A DNA stretch of 64,000 nt from contig NW_004797893.1 in the NCBI RefSeq assembly GCF_000002075.1, forward strand, positions 1-64,000. Direction: 5' to 3'. This document shows, one piece after another, positions 60,541-64,000 of this stretch; the first letter of the stretch is position 1, and the number at the start of each line of letters is the position of its first letter. The notes under the pieces were generated by a model. The model ran no database searches. It was not told the DNA's origin and saw only the letters and a program-made list of their open reading frames with translations. Source of the stretch: Aplysia californica (taxonomy: Eukaryota; Mollusca; Gastropoda; Aplysiida; Aplysiidae). The position numbers and the translations under genes are program-made.

Positions 60541-63430
60541 CCACAACTTGACGTCGAGTGATCTGGCTAAAGGGAACAAAAAGAAATTATAGAGATTTAA
60601 AGTTAATTAAAAGTTCTGGATACTGATTGTTCTTTTTATATGCTCTTTTGAATTAAATTAGAGACAAATGTTCTTTTGTTTAGATATTGTAATAGAATTG
60701 GAAACATGCTAAAATTTGATATATAAAAAATGTAAATCTGTTGGATGCTTATTGAAATAATGATGTTTTTTGTCTATAGTGCGGTAAAAAATTTCAGGCG
60801 CAACCTGTGGTCAAATATTTCCTAAACTATCGAACATAAGACTCTCCAGCTTTTGCACCCCCATGACTTGTATCAATTTGTCTTAACAGATCAATATTTT
60901 TGTAAACCCATGTTAGGTGTATTCTAGAAAATTCCATAACAAATACTAATTAAAAATCCAGGTGGATAGTTTCTACAGATTTTAAAAGTTAACAGCTGTG
61001 GCAACATTGCTTTTACAAGCAAGTCCGTCGTTTTTTTCTAATCGCAACATTATGCTTATTAAACACAAGTGTGTTTTGAGAACCTATAGTGCCAAAATAA
61101 ATTTCTTGTAACACGTTTTACCGTTAAAAGTGTCATTGGTGAGCTGTGACGTATATGCGTATGCAAAAAGTGTGTGAGAAGCGGGAAGTGCTCTGAACAA
61201 TCCCAATTTTTGCGTGATGCAGATTTATAGTATCTATTATCTATTTGTGGTATCCGAATTTTGCTATTCAAAAGGCTTTTTAATAGCTGCATCGATTGAC
61301 ATGCGCTTTTCGCCAAAAGATTCTTTAAAATATTCTCCAGATCATGATGCAATTGTTTTTTTTCAGTTTTGAGACAGTTTTGCTGCAAAAAGCTAAATTT
61401 CTTTATTTCGCCGATCGCTTTTGTAGGCCGACGCTTCTGTCTCTGTAATTTTAGAAAATCAGGTGTGGAAGTGATATTTTGCGAGGTAGATCTAGACCTT
61501 CTAATTTTTTGCATCTCTCAAGATTTACTGCTCCATTCCAGTAGAGTGTAAATATAGTTAGGCCAATGACTTTCAGTTGATGTTAATGCACCGATCATTC
61601 CTTTCATCGAAAGGGGGCCCAGCTAGTCCGTCATTTTTTTCTAATCTCAACATTATGCTTATTAACCCTCATCCTGCGGGAGCCGGGTTTATGTAGCCCG
61701 ATAAGCCTGTTTCGGCACCTCGCCTGCGTTCTGGTCCCGAGTCAGTGTAGCTCCTGGTTCAGCGCACGCGCATCCTCTTACGTGTCATTCGGGTCCCGAG
61801 TCGGATCCCCATTCACGCAGGTCAAGTGTGTGTGCGTCAGTCTGCTTGAGTTTGTGTGCGTTTGTGGCCTTCTTCTAGAACCACCTGCGTTGGTTCGTAA
61901 TCGAGGCATACGTCTCATTCAAAACATGCCAAGTTGATAGCTCTAGATGTTCGTCCAATGAAATTATAGAAGAAATTGACCCACTTAGACATGAGGAGCT
62001 CGAAAGGATAGTCAGGAAACAAGACTTCCATTTTTCTATACAAAATATTTCAAATGAGCTTGATTTTGTATGAAATGATACTACCTGATAAAAAATGAGC
62101 TTGCTTAATAGTTTTGAATACCCTTGTGCAGGTACAAAGAACAATTTGAGTGTAAAACATTCGGAAATTGACCTAAATTATCCCTTTTCGAACCTCAGGT
62201 CATTCATAACAACAAGAGCGTCCAGAAAGGTTATTCAAATGGGCGTAACTACTCGTAATGTCTTATCAGCTTGTGAGAGGGGGTTATTCATGTGTTTGTA
62301 ACACTTTATAAATAGAATGCTATGAAGGATAGAGCGTTATTTTCATCATCAGTTAACACACTCCCGTGGTATTCATGGCGAAAACACACGTTTCCCGGCG
62401 TGCGCGCTGTACACCAACAGTACACACTGAGTGACCTCGGCGGCCTGCCCGGCGAGTCCGATGTAATCGGTTGCTGATAAGATACGCATCTGGGCACAGA
62501 CGCAGGATAAGAGTTAAACGCATGTGTGTTTTGAGAACCTGTAGTGCCAAAATAAATTTCTTGTAACACGTTTTACCGTTAAAAGTGTCATTGGTGAGCT
62601 GTGATGTATATGCGTATGCAAAAAGTGTGTGAGAAGCGGGAAGTGCTCTGAACAATCCCATTTTTCGCGTGGCGGAGATTTATAGTATTTTATATAAATG
62701 CATGAAAAATTGTTTTCAAATCTAGCCTCAATTATTGAGGAAAAATATGATTAAGTTAAGACAAACAGCTGTGCAAAGTATAGGTGACATTGATTCACCC
62801 CGTAAAGAGATATTTGAGGATAAGTTGCACTAAGAATTTTTTACTGCACTATAAAAATGTGTCCCAATTCTGGCACAAAAATCAGTGCAAAAAAATGGAC
62901 AAAATCAAGGCAAAATTTCAATGACAAAAAAATGATCATTACTTTTTCAAGAACAACTAATGATATTTACACAATTAAAAAAGCATGATTATCTGTAAGG
63001 CAAGACCTTTTTTTACGCCTATTTTTTAAAATATCCAGGCAATTTGATATTTTCACCAACTGCCAAATTATATGGGATTATAATAAATTTAGTAAAGTTT
63101 CTATTATCAGTAAAAATCCATTTGCTTGAGTGTATTTGATCAAAATTGAAACCTAACATTATGCTATCAATATACTTCTCGTCTTACATACTGTCTGTGT
63201 AAACATATGCCTATAACTACGCCCAGAGTGTCAGCAGGGCTAAGAAACAGATTAAACATACTACATGAGTGCTCTGGGAGAAAACAAAAGAACTGACCTC
63301 AACATTTTCAACAAATGTTCCGAGTTCATCCCTGCTCCATTGTCCAGAAATATGAGGCTTGGAACATTACCAATGTCCTCTTTCTCAATTAGCAGCTCTG
63401 ATGCACTTACATCTGGATCATATGCATTAT
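33987..63430 (-). CDS. MORC-family CW-type zinc-finger ATPase (MORC3/4-like), 16 exons seen, 5' incomplete
   Basis: Nuclear GHKL-type ATPase of the MORC family, whose members act in chromatin compaction, gene silencing and, for MORC3, PML nuclear bodies. Exons in transcript order: 63298-63430, 57122-57376, 56855-56989, 55082-55223, 54102-54230, 53543-53668, 51146-51243, 50549-50638, 49140-49268, 47715-47795, 46973-47027, 42541-42633, 41399-41608, 40622-40677, 36917-37482, 33987-35671. All junctions are GT-AG and in phase; the second/third junction is the only uncertain one. They encode about 1,327 residues: GHKL motifs NAYDPD, DNGAGM and [10 protein letters not shown]; the S5-like domain; a CW finger ([14 protein letters not shown]...WYCRLNPD plus a Cys in the next exon); a coiled coil; a SIM (VVLDLTDD); an acidic tail; and a C-terminal helix like that of MORC3. 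The exon for the start Met through the AELI part of motif I lies beyond the window. Best match by memory is MORC3/MORC4. Confidence 0.93.
35774..35805 (-). repeat. Fragment of the family H-related second repeat
   Basis: Shares ACAGAAACAACAGAGGGAA with 31386-31416 and 41820-41855. It lies in the intron before the last MORC exon. Confidence 0.5.
35864..35962. repeat. Array of four short palindromes (TTCGGACT..AGTCCGAA)
   Basis: Units near 35864, 35897, 35915 and 35945 read TTCGGACTCGGGTCAGA, TTCGGACTAGAGTCCCGA, TTCGGACTAGAGTCCGAA and TTCGGACTCGGGTCCGAA. Each is close to self-complementary. The array is intronic, about 190 bp upstream of the last MORC exon. Confidence 0.8.
36140..36295 (-). mobile_element. 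Tigger-like repeat fragment
   Basis: In the complement, GACAGGTGATCAAAATGAAG and AACAAACCATACCCATCTGA match the interior of the element at 58491-59295 (about 58545-58605). The ends are not recognisable. Confidence 0.6.
36375..36429 (-). mobile_element. Family H 3' fragment
   Basis: Complement of the 3' hairpin and tail: GTTTTAGTACAGGGTTTTAC then GGTGCTCGCAACTGC and GGTCATATGAGCGCC. Only the 3' 55 bp are present. Confidence 0.75.
36740..36900 (+). repeat. Polypurine tract (GGA/GAA)n
   Basis: About 160 bp of almost pure G and A on the plus strand, so a polypyrimidine tract in the MORC pre-mRNA. It begins about 16 nt beyond the donor of exon O. The Lys/Glu ORFs here are artefacts. Confidence 0.9.
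36917..37482 (-). CDS. MORC exon O: linker with SUMO-interaction motif
   Basis: 188 codons of mostly disordered, basic and Ser/Pro-rich sequence, including [14 protein letters not shown] and an acidic stretch [35 protein letters not shown] contains VVLDLTDD, a classical SIM core (hydrophobic stretch followed by acidic residues). This fits MORC3 biology, where SUMO binding supports PML-body localisation. Acceptor CACTAG, donor G/GTAAGT. Confidence 0.93.
38201..38987 (-). mobile_element. Family H copy interrupted by a TTAA element
   Basis: The 3' part (complement) at 38201-38263 (ATTTAGTAAGAATTTTACGG to GCCGAAGATTAA) and the 5' part at 38880-38987 (TATTACAAGAGAGTAACAAT to CAGAGCACCCACAACTT) are one element split by 616 bp. 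Imperfect flanking repeats CAAGTATGAAG (38189-38199) and CAAGTAAGAAG (38988-38998) are a likely 11-bp target-site duplication. Confidence 0.8.
38264..38879. mobile_element. TTAA-flanked element, family 3, nested in family H
   Basis: 616 bp with ends CTCTTTCCAGACGT (38264-38277) and the complement of ACGTCAGGAAAGAG (38866-38879), 13 of 14 matching. Left flank TTAA at 38260-38263; right flank CTAA at 38880-38883, read as a mutated TTAA. No transposase is coded. A GC-rich patch with CGATATAACGGC lies near the right end. Confidence 0.8.
39321..39500 (-). mobile_element. Family H, complete 180-bp copy with 11-bp TSD
   Basis: Perfect direct repeats TTTTGCTTTCA at 39310-39320 and 39501-39511 bracket exactly 180 bp. 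Read on the minus strand it runs from GTGGGTGGTTGGCGGG, through GTTACTCTCTTGTAAC and a terminal stem GGCACTT...AAGTGCC-like arm, to the A-rich tail CTAAAACTAAAAC. It lies in the intron between MORC exons O and N. Confidence 0.92.
40622..40677 (-). CDS. MORC exon N: small exon
   Basis: 18 codons plus two bases: [18 protein letters not shown]. Acceptor TTTTTTTCAG, donor AA/GTAAGT. The phase matches exons M and O exactly, which supports it despite its size. Confidence 0.85.
41399..41608 (-). CDS. MORC exon M: coiled coil
   Basis: 70 codons from [16 protein letters not shown] through [20 protein letters not shown] to [13 protein letters not shown] heptad-like pattern of Leu/Ile/Met with Gln and Arg. 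Acceptor CCAGCAG, donor GCA/GTAAGG. Confidence 0.88.
41653..41752 (-). mobile_element. Family H copy with internal deletion
   Basis: Contains the 3' hairpin region (GTTTTACAGTACTTGCAATA) and the 5' head (GAGGAGCAAACCACACCAG to CTGCCAACCACTC) but lacks the middle 70-80 bp. Confidence 0.75.
41775..41885 (-). mobile_element. Family H-related repeat, second body type
   Basis: The complement starts CGTGGGTAGTTGGAGGGTGC, a family H-like head, then has the ACAACAGAGGG-type body shared with 31255-31450 instead of the family H body. Confidence 0.55.
42410..42430 (+). repeat. Poly(G) run
   Basis: About 21 consecutive G. Confidence 0.95.
42541..42633 (-). CDS. MORC exon L: coiled coil
   Basis: 31 codons: [20 protein letters not shown] and [11 protein letters not shown]. 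Charged helical sequence. Acceptor TTTGTAG, donor CAG/GTGAGT. Confidence 0.88.
42707..42868 (-). mobile_element. Family H copy, near full length, diverged
   Basis: AGTTTTAGTAAGCATTTTAAG at the 3' side (complement) through AGGTCATGTAAGTGCTGAAG and GTAACAAACACAAAAAAG to GAGCAAACCACATCAGATCA. AAAAAAGT-like strings flank both ends and may be the target duplication. Confidence 0.8.
42984..44273 (-). mobile_element. Mariner (SETMAR-type), nearly full-length but inactive
   Basis: 1,290 bp with inverted ends CAAGGGCTGTCCCATGGAAA (42984-43003) and the complement of TTTTCCGTGGGACAGACTTCG (right end 44273), flanked by TA (42982-42983 and 44274-44275). The minus strand encodes [19 protein letters not shown], then [20 protein letters not shown] (third Asp present) and the C-terminal [15 protein letters not shown]. 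Several stops and shifts break the frame and the HTH start is degraded. It retains a segment around [20 protein letters not shown] lost from the copy at 7840-8915, so the two are independent insertions. Located in the intron between MORC exons K and L. Confidence 0.95.
44457..44785 (+). mobile_element. Possible diverged Tigger-like repeat
   Basis: CGGTTGAACCTGCTGTAGTG then GTCACCTC resembles the CAGTCAAACCTG...GGCCACC terminus of 58491-59295. The other end is not recognised. Confidence 0.35.
44789..46507 (-). mobile_element. TTAA-flanked 1.7-kb piggyBac-like element, family 4
   Basis: Perfect 13-bp inverted ends CCCTTAAAACCCT (44789-44801 and complement at 46495-46507) between TTAA copies (44785-44788 and 46508-46511). 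From the right end inward (minus strand) there are short frames such as [12 protein letters not shown] and [15 protein letters not shown], then [20 protein letters not shown]. This is the acidic type of sequence seen at the N terminus of piggyBac transposases. The catalytic core is absent, so this looks like an internally deleted derivative. The left half has two related segments (45305-45440 and 45575-45690) sharing CACAATAGAATTGGAATATG and CTAGATCTAGAT strings. Confidence 0.8.
46973..47027 (-). CDS. MORC exon K: small charged exon
   Basis: 55 nt encoding [18 protein letters not shown], a helix-forming charged segment that starts the coiled coil. Acceptor TTTCAG, donor AAG/GTCAGT; phase fits both neighbours. 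Confidence 0.88.
47715..47795 (-). CDS. MORC exon J: end of CW finger
   Basis: Encodes [15 protein letters not shown] and [11 protein letters not shown], matching [24 protein letters not shown] of MORC3; the Cys is the fourth zinc ligand. Donor CA/GTAAGG. Confidence 0.96.
48143..48190 (+). mobile_element. Family H 3' fragment
   Basis: GCGCCCATATAATCTGACGC, AGTTGCGAGTGCTGTAAAAC then ACAAAAAC: hairpin arms and tail only. Confidence 0.6.
48381..48440 (-). mobile_element. Family H 3' fragment
   Basis: GTTTTGTTTTGGTAAGTGG, GGGCGCTCGCAACTGC and AAAGTCATTCGAGTGCG: complement of the tail and hairpin. Confidence 0.65.
48600..48912 (-). mobile_element. tRNA-derived SINE or tRNA-like sequence
   Basis: Minus strand from about 48912: GGGCTCTCGTGGTCTAGAGG (A box TGGTCTAGAGG) and, about 40 bp on, CTGGGTTTGAAACC (B box 48846-48857). 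The long body is CT-rich. The spacing is tRNA-like but no acceptor stem pairs, so it is a SINE head rather than a functional tRNA. Confidence 0.65.
49140..49268 (-). CDS. MORC exon I: CW zinc finger
   Basis: Encodes [20 protein letters not shown] and [16 protein letters not shown]. The aromatic and Cys pattern of the CW domain is complete here (W..C..C..WR.LP...W.C..N), with the last Cys in the following exon. CW domains of MORC3/4 read methylated H3K4. Acceptor TTGTTTCAG, donor AA/GTGAGA. Confidence 0.97.
49386..49565 (-). mobile_element. Family H, complete 180-bp copy with 13-bp TSD
   Basis: Perfect direct repeats TTAGATAATCCCT at 49373-49385 and 49566-49578 bracket 180 bp. The complement contains the stem GGCGCTCATATGACC...GCTAGCGCC and the tail CTACTAAAACTAAAAA. 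This is the best-preserved copy for defining the ends. Confidence 0.93.
49734..49760 (+). repeat. Poly(G) run
   Basis: 27 consecutive G. Confidence 0.95.
50549..50638 (-). CDS. MORC exon H
   Basis: Encodes [20 protein letters not shown] and AEPITQR, matching [11 protein letters not shown] of MORC3 and closing the ATPase/S5 module before the CW finger. Donor AG/GTGAGA. Confidence 0.95.
51038..51134 (-). mobile_element. Family H 5' part, diverged
   Basis: TTACAGGTGTCACAGAGTAAC, GAGAGATAAGGACGATAGAC and ACCAGAGCACTCCCCCAACC: the 5' two-thirds without hairpin and tail. It ends about 10 bp from MORC exon G. Confidence 0.7.
51146..51243 (-). CDS. MORC exon G
   Basis: Encodes [20 protein letters not shown] and [12 protein letters not shown], matching [22 protein letters not shown] of MORC3. 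32 codons plus two bases; donor AA/GTAAGT. Confidence 0.96.
53543..53668 (-). CDS. MORC exon F
   Basis: Encodes [20 protein letters not shown] and [19 protein letters not shown], the [18 protein letters not shown] block of the S5-like domain. 42 codons in phase 0; donor CAA/GTAAGT. Confidence 0.97.
54102..54230 (-). CDS. MORC exon E
   Basis: Encodes [20 protein letters not shown] and [20 protein letters not shown], corresponding to [21 protein letters not shown] of MORC3. 43 codons, both junctions in phase 0; acceptor TTTTTTTCAG, donor CTG/GTGAGA. Confidence 0.96.
55082..55223 (-). CDS. MORC exon D
   Basis: Encodes [20 protein letters not shown] and YKRSLR, matching the TEFDF..D.YDIRIPE...YSLR region of MORC3. 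Acceptor ATGTTCAG, donor AGG/GTTTGT; 47 codons plus one base. Confidence 0.92.
55990..56240 (+). repeat. (GA)n/(GGGA)n microsatellite
   Basis: 250 bp alternating between GA and GGGA blocks. Long Ser/Leu or Arg/Glu ORFs here are artefacts. Confidence 0.97.
56855..56989 (-). CDS. MORC exon C: end of GHKL, start of S5 region
   Basis: Encodes [20 protein letters not shown] and [13 protein letters not shown], matching the AILEHS(L/I)F and GT(R/K)I.IWNL blocks of MORC3/4. The donor is AA/GTATGT. The acceptor is uncertain: only an AG at 56990-56991 keeps the frame with exon B, although stronger-looking AGs lie a few bases upstream (up to 57003). Confidence 0.8.
57122..57376 (-). CDS. MORC exon B: GHKL motif III
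   Basis: Encodes [14 protein letters not shown], then [20 protein letters not shown] (motif III, glycine-rich ATP lid) and [10 protein letters not shown]. The acceptor CTGTTTCAG at 57377 is clear. The 3' limit has two options: donor GTAGGA at 57121 (preferred, because [15 protein letters not shown] aligns in length with the TFN...ITEDS stretch of MORC4) or donor GTACAG at 57166. Confidence 0.88.
57821..58010. mobile_element. Diverged Tigger-like fragment
   Basis: TTTGAACCTGTCCAAGATGACC then ACCCAAAG, GGAGAAAAGT and GACAGGTGGTTG follow the same order as the start of 58491-59295. No clear ends. Confidence 0.45.
58491..59295. mobile_element. Tigger-like TA-flanked element, 805 bp
   Basis: CAGTCAAACCTGTGTAAGAC plus GGCCACC at the left and GGTGGCC...GCAGGTTTGACTG at the right, flanked by TA (58489-58490 and 59296-59297). 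GTGGCCGTCTTA/GACAGGTGGCC motifs repeat near both ends (58535-58560, 59103-59120, 59240-59270), as expected for subterminal binding sites. No transposase coding. The paralogous empty site at about 60030 confirms the insertion point. Confidence 0.85.
59418..59517. other. Assembly gap (100 N)
   Basis: Exactly 100 N, a placeholder of unknown true size in the first visible MORC intron. It lies inside the right-hand flank of a duplicated segment. Confidence 1.
60464..60539 (+). repeat. (GT)n microsatellite
   Basis: 76 bp of GT repeats. Confidence 0.97.
61022..61232 (+). repeat. Duplicated 210-bp segment, copy 1 (empty site)
   Basis: From AGTCCGTCGTTTTTTTC to GATTTATAGTAT. Homologous to 61625-61665 joined to 62514-62690. 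It carries a single TTAA at 61059-61062 where copy 2 has an insertion. AATAAA occurs inside. Function unknown. Confidence 0.85.
61625..62690 (+). repeat. Duplicated 210-bp segment, copy 2 (filled site)
   Basis: Left part 61625-61665 and right part 62514-62690 match copy 1 at about 90 percent or better by eye, interrupted by the TTAA element. About 390 bp of unrelated sequence separates the two copies. Confidence 0.85.
61666..62513. mobile_element. TTAA-flanked element, family 5 (848 bp)
   Basis: Ends CCCTCATCCTGCG (61666-61678) and complement of CGCAGGATAAGAG (62501-62513), 11 of 13 matching, between TTAA copies (61662-61665, 62514-62517). GC-rich termini contrast with the AT-rich host intron. 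A short plus-strand frame ([20 protein letters not shown], about 61953-62012) is acidic and could be a remnant of a transposase N terminus; no catalytic core. Non-autonomous. Confidence 0.85.
63298..63430 (-). CDS. MORC exon A: GHKL motifs I and II
   Basis: Encodes [10 protein letters not shown] (end of ATPase motif I, with the Mg-binding Asn) and [20 protein letters not shown] (motif II, DxGxG). The acceptor is TTTTGCAG and the donor AG/GTCAGT; the exon enters with two bases of the Asp codon (phase 1) and leaves with two bases of a Ser codon. This is the most 5' exon in view. Confidence 0.93.
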
Positions 63431-64000
63431 CTGCAAAATGTTGATGAAATTCCAAGTCATTATTAGTTTTTTATGAAAACCATTAGCAAATTACATGTGA
63501 GTTGCTGTTGAACTCAACAGACCACTGGACTAATCATAGTTTAAAATGAATAAAACCAAAACTTCAAAAACAATGACCTGAAAGTAGTACTTACCTATGA
63601 GTGAACCTAAGACTGAGTTTATTACAGATGAACAATATTTCATGAGCAACAAAACTTATCCAAAATGAAACCAAGAGGGAATAACAGAAAATATTCTGCT
63701 TCAGGTAAGTGTAGGAAACGGAAGAATGAGTGAGAGACAAATAAAGGGTGGAAGGAACGTTAATCTACCAAGTGTCAAAAAGCAACATTTTCATGAAGGT
63801 TTACCGGACCAATTACAAATAATGGAGACGTAAGTTTTAGTCCATCCCGTAAACCAACCCCAAGCCTACCTTTCCTTCTTTGTTCCCACCAGTAACCACA
63901 TCCATCCTTGTAACAATCTCTTTCACTTGTTCTCTTTCTCTGTCTTTCATTGACATGTTACTCGCTGCATGTTAGTATCCTTCTCATAATGTGCTGCAAG
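63431..64000 (-). other. MORC intron upstream of exon A
   Basis: No exon carrying the N-terminal HTWPFSAIAEL-type block was found up to the window edge, so the gene continues to the right. Confidence 0.6.

Noticed and set aside
61022-62690. The 210-bp direct repeats as long terminal repeats of a retroelement
   Set aside because: No TG...CA ends, no short flanking duplication and no retroelement coding between them; a local duplication with a later TTAA insertion explains the data better.

Overview
The window is animal nuclear DNA: it has spliced genes, canonical GT-AG introns, long microsatellites and a dense load of DNA transposons, LINEs and SINEs. The gene content and the mix of elements (SETMAR-type mariner, THAP/P-like, DUF4371 hAT, TTAA-flanked elements, CR1/L2-like and RTE-like LINEs) fit a lophotrochozoan invertebrate, most likely a mollusc. 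That placement is an inference.

Layout. 1-1854 (+): the last coding exon of a five-finger C2H2 zinc-finger gene. 1855-6690: mostly featureless, with two small TTAA-flanked MITEs. 6.9-9.7 kb (-): a graveyard of three abutting DNA elements, namely an unclassified family with a DGCxxQYKSK motif, a truncated mariner and a hAT. 13.9 kb: a CENP-B/psq-type helix-turn-helix fragment. 17.0-17.7 kb: a LINE gag-like ORF1 with CCHC knuckles. 18.5-19.3 kb: a P-element/THAP9-like relic. 20.3-23.85 kb: a 5'-truncated CR1/L2-like LINE abutting a DDE_3 Tc1-like relic. 24.4-27.5 kb: tRNA-derived SINEs and a hairpin-tailed 180-bp SINE-like element that received a LINE insertion. 27.5-33.9 kb: little coding content, with a hairpin MITE and a TA-flanked non-autonomous element.

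33987-63430 (-): the main gene, a MORC3/4-like ATPase. I resolve 16 exons, coding for about 1,327 residues from motif I of the GHKL ATPase to the stop codon. The exons supply the GHKL/S5 ATPase, a CW zinc finger, a coiled coil, a SUMO-interaction motif and a long acidic tail with a C-terminal helical segment. The first N-terminal exon or exons lie beyond the right edge. Its introns hold a nearly full-length mariner, a 1.7-kb piggyBac-like element, many copies of the 180-bp repeat, Tigger-like elements and one 100-base assembly gap.

The most informative structure is the transposon stratigraphy. The 180-bp hairpin-tailed repeat (called family H here) has recoverable target-site duplications at four copies and serves as target for both a LINE and a TTAA element. 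Two insertions (58491-59295 and 61666-62513) each have a paralogous empty site within the same intron, so target choice and element ends can be read directly. I did not find a novel host defence or enzymatic system. The best candidates for undescribed biology are family H and the set of unrelated TTAA-flanked families.
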